From assembly GCA_030041515.1 (NCBI GenBank), contig JASHNS010000089.1, positions 1 to 64,000 of the forward strand: a DNA stretch of 64,000 bases. The letters run 5' to 3'. This document shows, piece by piece, positions 24,583 through 31,482 of this stretch. The position numbers were made by a program, and so were the translations under genes. The notes under the pieces were generated by a model. It saw only the letters and a program-made list of their open reading frames with translations. It ran no database searches and was not told the DNA's origin. How positions within the stretch are numbered: position 1 is the first letter of the stretch; each line of letters starts with the position of its first letter. The stretch is from Acidobacteriaceae bacterium (GTDB lineage: Bacteria > Acidobacteriota > Terriglobia > Terriglobales > Acidobacteriaceae).

Positions 24583-26727
24583 ATGGTTTCCGTAACCGGC
24601 GCGTCGATAGTCCTGTTTTTCCTGGTTTGTGCTGCGGGCATGGGTCTCTCGGCGCTTTGCGGCCGGAAGCGCGCTCCGGTGGTCATTGCTGGTGCGGGCG
24701 CGATTGCATCCGTCCTTGTGGTCCTTGCGTCTGCGGCGGTACTTCTCACCGGTCGGAGCTATGAAGCCGCTCTCTGGACGCTGGACGGCTTCGGCCGGCT
24801 CACCCTGCGCCTCGATGCATTGAGTTCCATCTTTCTGCTGACTGCCGGCATTGTCTATTTTCCGATTTCTCTGTTCGTGCGGAGTTTCCTCAAAGACCAG
24901 CAAGGTAGCGATTACCCTGCGCGTCGTTTTGGCGTCATGTACTTCGCCCTGATGGCTTCGGTCGCGCTGATCCTCATGGCGAATGACGCTCCGCTCTTCC
25001 TGATTAGCTGGGAATGCATGTCCATCCTGTGTTTCCTGCTGATCAATTTCGAATTGCAGAGCCAAACCGACAAGGCGGCCGGTTACATCATGCTGGCGAT
25101 GAGCGAGGCAGGCTTTCTGGCCGTGGTCATCGCCTTCCTGGTTCTGGGCCGAGGCGCGGCCAGCTTTTCCTTCTCAGCTCTCAGCGCGGCGGCAGGCTCG
25201 CTTTCCCCGCCAGCGCTGTGGAGCGTGTTCCTGCTTGGATTCTTCGGATTTGGAGTCAAAGCCGGCTTGGTTCCTGTCAATTTCTGGCTGCCACGGTCTT
25301 ACACTGCAGCCCCGCCTGTGTTCATCCCCGTTTTTGCGGGCGTGACACTCAATCTCGGCTTCTATGGGATTATGCGGCTCAATGCGGATCTGATCCATGC
25401 CAGCTACGGAACCGGCGTACTTGCACTGATCACAGGGAGCATCACGGCTCTGGTCGGGATTCTCTACGCCACCACCGAACGCGACATGAAGACGATGCTC
25501 GCCCACAGCTCGATCGAGAATGCGGGAATTATCGTCGCTGCTCTGGGCGCCTTCCTGATTTATCGGGCATCTGCAGAGCCAGTTGCCGCGGCGATTGCCT
25601 TATCAGCGGCGCTTTATCATATGCTGAATCACTCCGTTTACAAGACGCTGCTGTTTCAGGGAACCGCCCATGTGGAAGCTGCAACCGGCACGCGCGACAT
25701 GGATCAGCTCGGCGGCTTATCTCGAGTGTTGCCCGGAGTGTCGGCCCTGTTCCTTGTGGGTTGCTTGGCAATTTCCGCAGTGCCTCCGTTCAACGGCTTT
25801 GTCAGTGAATGGCTAACGCTGCAGTCGCTGTTGCGCAGCGCCGTTTTGTCCTCTACATCGGTGAGGATTGTCTTTGTTCTCTGCGGCGCCGCTTTGGCGC
25901 TCACCGCCGCCCTGGCGGTGACCTGTTTTGTTAAAACGTACGCCATGAATTTTCTTGGTCCACCCAGAGGCGCGTGGGAGCCGCAGTTGCGCACGCGCAA
26001 GGGGGTCCCATTTCCGCCGGCGTGTCTGGCCGTCGCCTGTCTTCTGCTCGGAGTACTCCCCACCTATGTTCTCCCCGCGCTGAATCGGGCCGTAGAACCG
26101 CTGGCGGGCGCGAGCATCACAACGGCTCTGGTGCAGCCGTTCTTTACGGCGAATGCACGGAACGGACAGCTTCCGCATGCGTTCCTTCAGGATTTCCATA
26201 ACATCGGCGCGCAGTCGGGACGCCGGGTGTTACCGGGCCGCGGGCTGGTTGTGCTGCTGCGCGGGCATAACGCGAATCCTGTGGTCTTCGCGATGTCGAC
26301 TGCGTACGCTCTTGCCGCCCTTGCCATCCTGCTCCTGCTCACGTGGTTTGCCGTTACGCGGCTGACGCGGCGGCGTTCGGTCGTGCGTCGCCCGCTTTGG
26401 GCAGGCGGAATCCCGCGACTCCTGCCGCAGATGACCTACACGGCAACGGGATTTTCTAACCCCGTGCGCGTTGTGTTCCAGGCAATCTTTCAACCCAACA
26501 TCACGGAGGACACCCGTCAGACTGTGGCGGTGCATTTCCGCACCGCCATTCACCGGCAGCGCGAAGAAACGCATGTTGTGGATCGTTTGTTCCTTCAGCC
26601 GATGGGTGCGGCTATGCGATGGGTTGCCCGGTTGTTGGCGGGCATGCACCATGGCCGGCTGAATGCTTATGTGACCTATGTGCTTGCCTTTTTCCTGCTC
26701 GTGCTGTTTCTGTACCGGGGAACGTAA
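24583..26727 (+). CDS. hyfB: Hydrogenase-4-like antiporter subunit B, copy 1 (NuoL/M-like)
   Basis: 714 residues, about 15-16 membrane helices. Ion-path signatures: LFLISWECMSILCFLLINFE, FGFGVKAGLVPVNFWLPRSY, and MKTMLAHSSIENAGIIVAAL, all with the expected Lys or Glu. The C-terminal soluble tail (RRPLWAGGIPRLLPQMTYTA onwards) is characteristic of HyfB/HycC. It begins four bases after the upstream stop. The following gene encodes a same-length paralogue. Confidence 0.87.
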   Translation: MVSVTGASIVLFFLVCAAGMGLSALCGRKRAPVVIAGAGAIASVLVVLASAAVLLTGRSYEAALWTLDGFGRLTLRLDALSSIFLLTAGIVYFPISLFVRSFLKDQQGSDYPARRFGVMYFALMASVALILMANDAPLFLISWECMSILCFLLINFELQSQTDKAAGYIMLAMSEAGFLAVVIAFLVLGRGAASFSFSALSAAAGSLSPPALWSVFLLGFFGFGVKAGLVPVNFWLPRSYTAAPPVFIPVFAGVTLNLGFYGIMRLNADLIHASYGTGVLALITGSITALVGILYATTERDMKTMLAHSSIENAGIIVAALGAFLIYRASAEPVAAAIALSAALYHMLNHSVYKTLLFQGTAHVEAATGTRDMDQLGGLSRVLPGVSALFLVGCLAISAVPPFNGFVSEWLTLQSLLRSAVLSSTSVRIVFVLCGAALALTAALAVTCFVKTYAMNFLGPPRGAWEPQLRTRKGVPFPPACLAVACLLLGVLPTYVLPALNRAVEPLAGASITTALVQPFFTANARNGQLPHAFLQDFHNIGAQSGRRVLPGRGLVVLLRGHNANPVVFAMSTAYALAALAILLLLTWFAVTRLTRRRSVVRRPLWAGGIPRLLPQMTYTATGFSNPVRVVFQAIFQPNITEDTRQTVAVHFRTAIHRQREETHVVDRLFLQPMGAAMRWVARLLAGMHHGRLNAYVTYVLAFFLLVLFLYRGT

Positions 26728-26833
26728 ACGGAAACGAAATACCCCACACCGCCGTTCACAGCAGTCCGCAGAAGCTTGCCCACGAGAGAAGAGGTTGAAC
26801 ACAGGCAGAGGCTCCTGAAGCGAAGGGAGTTGC

Positions 26834-28978
26834 ATGAATACCGTCGGACTGGCGTTAGTTCTGCTTTTTCTGGTGTGTGCCGCAGGCGTTGTGCTGGGAA
26901 TAGTCGTTCCCGCAAGACGGGTCCCCCCGTTGGTGGCATGGGCGGGATCCGCGGTCGCGGTATTGGCGCTCTGGTCCTCCGGGGCTGTTCTTATTTCTGG
27001 AAACGAATTTAGTCACCCTCTGTGGACGATTCCTTCCGTCGGTACTCTTTCGATCCTGATGGATCGCGTATCGGCGTTCTTCCTGCTGATAGCCGCGGTT
27101 GTCATACTCGCCAGCTCGATCTTTTCAGCTACCTATATGAAGCGGTATGCAGGTCGTTACAGCCTTGCGGCCTTCAACGCGTGGTATCTGGTCTTGTGCG
27201 CTTCGATCGTGTGGATTTTGATTGAGAGTGACGTTTTTGGATTCCTGCTTGCCTGGGAAGCCATGTCCCTCTCAAGCTACCTACTGGTTAATTTCGAGCA
27301 CCAGCATCAGGGAACCAGGCAGGCAGGCTATCTGATGCTGGCTATGGGTGAGGCGGGCTTCATCGCGGTGGAGCTTGTGCTGGTGCTTCTGGCCGTCAGG
27401 GCAGGATCATGGCAGTTTTCAGAACTGAAGGGGGCGGCTATTGGATTGCGCCCCGCTATCCTCTGGGTTGTTTTCCTGCTGAGCTTCTTCGGCTTTGGCG
27501 TCAAAGCGGGCCTCGTTCCCGTGAATGCCTGGTTGCCAAGGGCCCATCCGGCAGCGCCTGCTAATGTGTCCGCGATTCTGTCCGGTGTGATCCTAAACCT
27601 GGGAATTTATGGAATTATCCGAGTCGACTTTCAGCTTGTTCCCGTCAGCACCGTTGGTACAGGACTGGTGATGCTGCTTACAGGAACCGTCTCGGCGCTG
27701 GTGGGCATTCTGTACGCGACAACAGAGAGTGATCTGAAGGGGGTGCTTGCTCATAGTTCCATTGAGAACATGGGAATCGTGACTCTTGGTCTGGGCGCAA
27801 GCGTGATCTTCGTGGCTCTGGGCCTTCCGCTGCTTTCGGGCATGGCCCTGATCGCAGCCTTTTACCATATGCTGAATCACTCGTTCTATAAGTCGCTCCT
27901 GTTCCTGGGCGCGGGATCCGTGGATGAGCATGCCGGCACCCGCGATCTCGACCGGCTGGGCGGGCTTATGCGGGTCATGCCCTGGACGGCCGGCGCATTT
28001 TTGGTTGGAGCACTTGCGATTTCGGCGGTGCCGCCGTTCAATGGCTTCGTCAGCGAATGGCTGACGCTGCAGACGCTGTTGCGTGGCGTCGTGATCCAAT
28101 CGACTCCATTGCGTTTGGTCTTTGCACTTTGTGGCGCCACCCTCGCCCTTACGGCCGCGCTGGCGGTTACATGCTTCGTTAAGGCGTTTGCGATCGGTTT
28201 CCTTGGCCTGCCACGCTCTGAAGGCGCAGCGAACGCTGTCGAAGCCCATGGCACCGCGATCGCCCCAATGGCGCTGTTGGCTGTATTGTGCATCGTCCTC
28301 GGAGTTCTGCCGACCTACCTCATTCCAGCATTAAATCGAGGGCTGAAACCGCTCATCCGCCGCGGCTCAGCCCAGGTGCTGGTGCCGCCGTTCTTTACGG
28401 CAAATGCAGAGAATGGCCAACTCCCGGCGGCATTTCTCCACGACTTTCACAACCTCGGTGCGCAGTCGGGCCGAACCCTGTTGCCTGGTCGCGGACTGGT
28501 TGTCTTGCTGCGCGGGCGTGAAGCGAATCCCGTGGTTTTCGCGATGTCGCCCGCTTATGCTCTTGTGGCTCTGGCGATTCTGCTGCTGGCCGGCTGGTTC
28601 GTTGTTACGCGCCTGACTTGCGGGCGCAGCGTGGTGCGGCGCCCGCTTTGGGCAGGCGGAATCCCGCGACTTCTGCCGCAGATGACTTACACGGCAACGG
28701 GCTTTTCCAATCCGGTGCGCGTCGTCTTTCAGGCGATCTTTCAACCCCACATTACCGAAGACACGCGCCAAACCGTGGCGGTGCATTTCCGCACCGCTAT
28801 TCACCGGCAGCGCGAAGAAATCCACGTTGTGGATCGCGTTTTCCTGCGGCCGGTGGACGCAGCTGTGCGAAGGATCGCAGGGTTCCTGGCAGGAATGCAT
28901 AACGGCCGCCTCAATGCCTACGTGACGTATGCCCTTGCCTTTCTCCTCCTAATGCTTCTCATGTTCCGTGCAGCATAG
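26834..28978 (+). CDS. hyfB: Hydrogenase-4-like antiporter subunit B, copy 2 (NuoL/M-like)
   Basis: 714 residues, the same length as the preceding paralogue. Signatures: FGFLLAWEAMSLSSYLLVNF, FGFGVKAGLVPVNAWLPRAH, and LKGVLAHSSIENMGIVTLGL. The last 110 residues are almost the same as copy 1 (ATGFSNPVRVVFQAIFQP and DTRQTVAVHFRTAIHRQREE), while the N-terminal half differs more. It follows copy 1 across a 106-base gap with a good ribosome site (AAGGGAG). Two different antiporter subunits would give the complex additional ion channels. Confidence 0.87.
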   Translation: MNTVGLALVLLFLVCAAGVVLGIVVPARRVPPLVAWAGSAVAVLALWSSGAVLISGNEFSHPLWTIPSVGTLSILMDRVSAFFLLIAAVVILASSIFSATYMKRYAGRYSLAAFNAWYLVLCASIVWILIESDVFGFLLAWEAMSLSSYLLVNFEHQHQGTRQAGYLMLAMGEAGFIAVELVLVLLAVRAGSWQFSELKGAAIGLRPAILWVVFLLSFFGFGVKAGLVPVNAWLPRAHPAAPANVSAILSGVILNLGIYGIIRVDFQLVPVSTVGTGLVMLLTGTVSALVGILYATTESDLKGVLAHSSIENMGIVTLGLGASVIFVALGLPLLSGMALIAAFYHMLNHSFYKSLLFLGAGSVDEHAGTRDLDRLGGLMRVMPWTAGAFLVGALAISAVPPFNGFVSEWLTLQTLLRGVVIQSTPLRLVFALCGATLALTAALAVTCFVKAFAIGFLGLPRSEGAANAVEAHGTAIAPMALLAVLCIVLGVLPTYLIPALNRGLKPLIRRGSAQVLVPPFFTANAENGQLPAAFLHDFHNLGAQSGRTLLPGRGLVVLLRGREANPVVFAMSPAYALVALAILLLAGWFVVTRLTCGRSVVRRPLWAGGIPRLLPQMTYTATGFSNPVRVVFQAIFQPHITEDTRQTVAVHFRTAIHRQREEIHVVDRVFLRPVDAAVRRIAGFLAGMHNGRLNAYVTYALAFLLLMLLMFRAA

Positions 28979-28984
28979 AAATTT

Positions 28985-29003
28985 GGTAGTGGTGCAGTTT
29001 GAA
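28985..29003 (+). repeat. 19-base inverted repeat, left copy
   Basis: GGTAGTGGTGCAGTTTGAA, six bases after the hyfB copy 2 stop codon. Exact reverse complement of 29729-29747. Confidence 0.8.
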
Positions 29004-29077
29004 GCTCAAGAGCTGCCCCTGGATCCCGCCGCGCTCTTGCGCCCCTTCTGAGAGCCTGACACCATGAATGGAACGGG

Positions 29078-29719
29078 ATGCCGGAACTCATGCAGATCGG
29101 TTTTCAGCCGCCGAAGCCTGCCATCGCTGGTGCTCCGAAGCCTCGCGCTTCAGTGTTTTGGATACAGGGTGTCACGCTGGCATGGATGCTCGCGGAATTC
29201 GGCGTCTCTGCATACGCGGCTGTAACGGCTCATAGTCCTGCGATGTTGGCCTTTGGCTCCGACAGTCTGGTGGAGCTCTTGTCCGCTTCTGTTGTGCTCT
29301 CGCAGTGGATTCCGAGTATATCTATCTCGGAACGGAGGGCAAGCCGAACAGCCGGAGCTCTGCTTTTTGTGCTCGCCTTCGTGGTTGCAGCGATTGCTGT
29401 TGCGTCATTGGCTCTGCGGTTGCGGCCTGCGCCGAGTTACGCGAGCATTGCAATCACGATCGCGGCGCTGATCGCAATGCCTGGTCTGGCCTTCCTCAAA
29501 CGTCGTGAGGCTCGTCGCAGTAAGAATGCAGCGCTGGCTGCCGACGCAGTGCAATCCGCTACTTGCGCGTATCTTGCACTCATCGCACTGGCTGGCCTCG
29601 TTATCAATGCGGCATTCCATGCCGCATGGTTCGATTCGGTCGCCGCTTTGATGGCTGTTCCGATCCTCGCGAAGGAAGGCAGATCGGCCTGGCAAGGTCA
29701 TGCGTGCGGGTGTTGCTGA
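29078..29719 (+). CDS. Cation-efflux-like membrane protein
   Basis: 213 residues with about five or six membrane helices (LAWMLAEFGVSAYAAVTAH, ALLFVLAFVVAAIAVASLAL, SIAITIAALIAMPGLAFLK). LAFGSDSLVELLSASVVL and NAALAADAVQSATCAYLALI match the helices of cation diffusion facilitators that carry metal-site Asp residues, and the C-terminus is Cys-rich (GHACGCC). It lacks the usual cytoplasmic domain, so it is a short form. The substrate is unknown, perhaps a heavy metal. It is enclosed by the inverted repeats. Confidence 0.65.
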   Translation: MPELMQIGFQPPKPAIAGAPKPRASVFWIQGVTLAWMLAEFGVSAYAAVTAHSPAMLAFGSDSLVELLSASVVLSQWIPSISISERRASRTAGALLFVLAFVVAAIAVASLALRLRPAPSYASIAITIAALIAMPGLAFLKRREARRSKNAALAADAVQSATCAYLALIALAGLVINAAFHAAWFDSVAALMAVPILAKEGRSAWQGHACGCC

Positions 29720-29728
29720 AGCCTGATT

Positions 29729-29747
29729 TTCAAACTGCACCACTACC
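29729..29747 (-). repeat. 19-base inverted repeat, right copy
   Basis: TTCAAACTGCACCACTACC on the plus strand, the exact reverse complement of 28985-29003, ten bases after the cation-efflux-like stop codon. Confidence 0.8.
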
Positions 29748-29762
29748 GGAAACTTGGTAATG

Positions 29763-29791
29763 TTGACAGCCTCGGTGTCCAGGTATAGAAA
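29763..29791 (+). promoter_or_regulatory. Promoter for riboswitch 4 and enolase
   Basis: TTGACA (29763-29768), 17-base spacer, TAGAAA (29786-29791), about 15 bases before the aptamer. It begins 16 bases outside the right inverted repeat. Confidence 0.65.
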
Positions 29792-29805
29792 AAGTATGAA
29801 GACTG

Positions 29806-29873
29806 GAAGGTGACGGAGTTCACCTTAACCGCTGTCCTTCTCCTCTTTTGAGCCGGACAGATGATGACTCCTG
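29806..29873 (+). ncRNA. Fluoride riboswitch 4, canonical
   Basis: P1 AAGGTG (29807-29812) with CACCTT (29821-29826), loop ACGGAGTT. Then AACCG, the P3 CTGTCC (29832-29837) with GGACAG (29855-29860), ATGATGACTCCTG. The pseudoknot GGAGTT/GACTCC pairs throughout with one G-U. A6 and U38 are canonical. Just downstream, ACAGGG-ATAG-CCCTGT (29874-29889) forms a hairpin that may be part of the switch, without a T run. Enolase is a classical fluoride-inhibited enzyme and known target of this riboswitch class. Confidence 0.92.
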
Positions 29874-29889
29874 ACAGGGATAGCCCTGT

Positions 29890-30089
29890 TACGGAGCCAT
29901 GTCTGTAGCGGAGAATCCCAAAGACAATCTGAGACCTGAGTTCATGATGCCCATGGCTTCGGTGTGTTCATGTTTCGGCTTCGCCCCTGGTGCGGATACC
30001 TTCGCGCGCTCGCACTCGTTCGCCCAGGCGCAGGCCCATTCATCCGTTCTTCTTGATAACGACCGCAGGGTCGGGAAAGCGTAATCGCC
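29890..30089 (+). other. Enolase leader
   Basis: About 200 bases between the riboswitch hairpin and the enolase start. A 61-codon open frame at 29899-30084 has no supporting ribosome site or composition. I see no further defined element. Confidence 0.4.
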
Positions 30090-31394
30090 ATGTCTGAAAT
30101 TGCCAAACTGGAAGCTCTTGAAATTCTGGATTCGCGGGGCAATCCCACGCTCGCCGTTACCGCAACGCTGGCCAACGGAGTGAAAGCCACGGCCAAGGTC
30201 CCCTCTGGCGCCTCAACCGGCAAACGCGAAGCCATTGAACTTCGCGATGGGGACAAATCGCGCTATGGCGGCAAGGGTGTGCTGAAGGCGGTCAGCCATG
30301 TGGAAGGCGAGATCCAGAAAGCCGTCCGCGGATTCGATGCCAATGATCAGAAGGGGCTGGATAAAAAACTCTGTGACCTGGATGGCACCCCGAACAAAGG
30401 CCGTCTCGGAGCCAACGCCATTCTCGGTGTTTCCCTCGCGGTAGCGCGAGCGTCTGCGGATGATCGCGGCCTGCCGCTCTATGCCTCGCTGGTGGAGAAA
30501 CCCGCGAACCTGTTGCCGACGCCGGGCCTGAACGTTCTGAACGGGGGCCGCCATTCCGACAACAGCGTGGATTTTCAGGAGTTCATGATTTCCCCGGTCG
30601 GCGCGCCGAATTTTCGTGAGGCGCTGCGTGCTGCGGCGGAGACCTTCCACGCCCTGAAGTCGGTTCTGCACAGCAAGGGCTATAGCACTGCTATTGGAGA
30701 CGAGGGTGGATTCGCCCCCCAATTGAAATCGAACGAAGAGCCAATCGAGCTGATCCTTGATGCAATCCGCAAGGCCGGTTACAAATCCGGCGAGGATATC
30801 GTCATCATGCTCGATCCGGCGGCCAGCGAACTCTATCAGAACGGCGCTTACGAGTTCTGGAAGTCCGATAAGAGCCGGAAGAGTTCCGACGAGATGATCG
30901 AGCTCTGGAAGAACTGGCTCAACCAGTATCCCGAAATATGGTCGCTCGAAGACGGCATGGCCGAAGATGACCGTGCCGGCTGGCAAAAGCTGACCAGGGA
31001 ACTGGGTGACACAATCCAGCTGGTCGGCGACGACAATTTCGTCACCAACGCGGCACTCTTCCAGCAAGGGATCAAAGACGGCATTGCCAATGCGATTCTG
31101 ATCAAGCTGAACCAGATCGGCACGGTGACAGAGACGCTTGACTGCATTGAGATCGCCCGAAGGAATGGTTATGGCGCGGTGATCTCGCATCGATCGGGCG
31201 AAACCGACGACAGCAGCATCGCCGATCTTGCCGTCGCCTGTGGCACGGGCCAGATCAAAACCGGCTCAGCCTGCCGCGGCGAGCGCATCGCCAAATACAA
31301 TCGCCTGCTCGAAATCGAGCGGGAACTCGGCTCGAAGGCGAAGTACGCGGGCGCCGGCATTTATGAGCGCTGGAAGCATTCGGTTAAGGCATAA
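30090..31394 (+). CDS. eno: Enolase (phosphopyruvate hydratase)
   Basis: 434 residues, standard length. It converts 2-phosphoglycerate to phosphoenolpyruvate in the cytoplasm using magnesium. Seen: [19 protein letters not shown], the catalytic Glu/metal segments ([41 protein letters not shown]), the catalytic Lys in [11 protein letters not shown], and [20 protein letters not shown]. Some normally strict segments deviate: [15 protein letters not shown] in place of GGAHADNNVDFQEFM, and [14 protein letters not shown] in place of GSLSRTDRIAKYNQ. It is behind riboswitch 4. As enolase is a main fluoride target, this may be an inducible extra or fluoride-tolerant copy; whether the genome has another enolase cannot be seen here. 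Confidence 0.95.
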   Translation: MSEIAKLEALEILDSRGNPTLAVTATLANGVKATAKVPSGASTGKREAIELRDGDKSRYGGKGVLKAVSHVEGEIQKAVRGFDANDQKGLDKKLCDLDGTPNKGRLGANAILGVSLAVARASADDRGLPLYASLVEKPANLLPTPGLNVLNGGRHSDNSVDFQEFMISPVGAPNFREALRAAAETFHALKSVLHSKGYSTAIGDEGGFAPQLKSNEEPIELILDAIRKAGYKSGEDIVIMLDPAASELYQNGAYEFWKSDKSRKSSDEMIELWKNWLNQYPEIWSLEDGMAEDDRAGWQKLTRELGDTIQLVGDDNFVTNAALFQQGIKDGIANAILIKLNQIGTVTETLDCIEIARRNGYGAVISHRSGETDDSSIADLAVACGTGQIKTGSACRGERIAKYNRLLEIERELGSKAKYAGAGIYERWKHSVKA

Positions 31395-31408
31395 CATAAG
31401 CTGTCAAA

Positions 31409-31482
31409 CGGGTGTTGGAGTCCACCGCAATCGCTCACGGGCAAATGACTCCTGCAAGCTTCGAGCACTTGGAGGAGTCATG
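31409..31482 (+). ncRNA. Fluoride riboswitch 5 (U6/A38 variant) with ribosome-site-blocking platform
   Basis: P1 GGGTG (31410-31414) and CACC (31423-31426) around TTGGAGTC. Then CAATCG, a short and poorly formed P3, CAAATGACTCCTGC. The pseudoknot GGAGTC/GACTCC is perfect; positions 6 and 38 are U and A. TGACTCC (31446-31452) is complementary to GGAGTCA (31474-31480), which contains the ribosome site and the first base of the next ATG. This suggests a translational switch that opens with ligand. It heads the operon that encodes the fluoride channel. Confidence 0.83.

Larger units (their letters stand above)
28985..29747. mobile_element. Inverted-repeat-flanked cassette carrying a cation-efflux-like gene
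   Basis: A perfect 19-base inverted repeat, GGTAGTGGTGCAGTTTGAA at 28985-29003 and its reverse complement at 29729-29747, brackets one gene (29078-29719). There is no transposase inside. The structure resembles a non-autonomous transposable cassette or a captured gene between terminal repeats. The immediately flanking AAATTT and AAACTT are related but not clear target duplications. It sits between the last hyfB gene and the enolase promoter. Confidence 0.5.

Noticed and set aside
29899..30084. 61-codon frame before enolase
   Set aside because: No ribosome site and no protein-like composition; probably leader RNA.
31228..31479. 84-codon upstream extension of dynamin-like GTPase 1
   Set aside because: It overlaps the enolase gene and riboswitch 5; the start at 31480 has a strong ribosome site.
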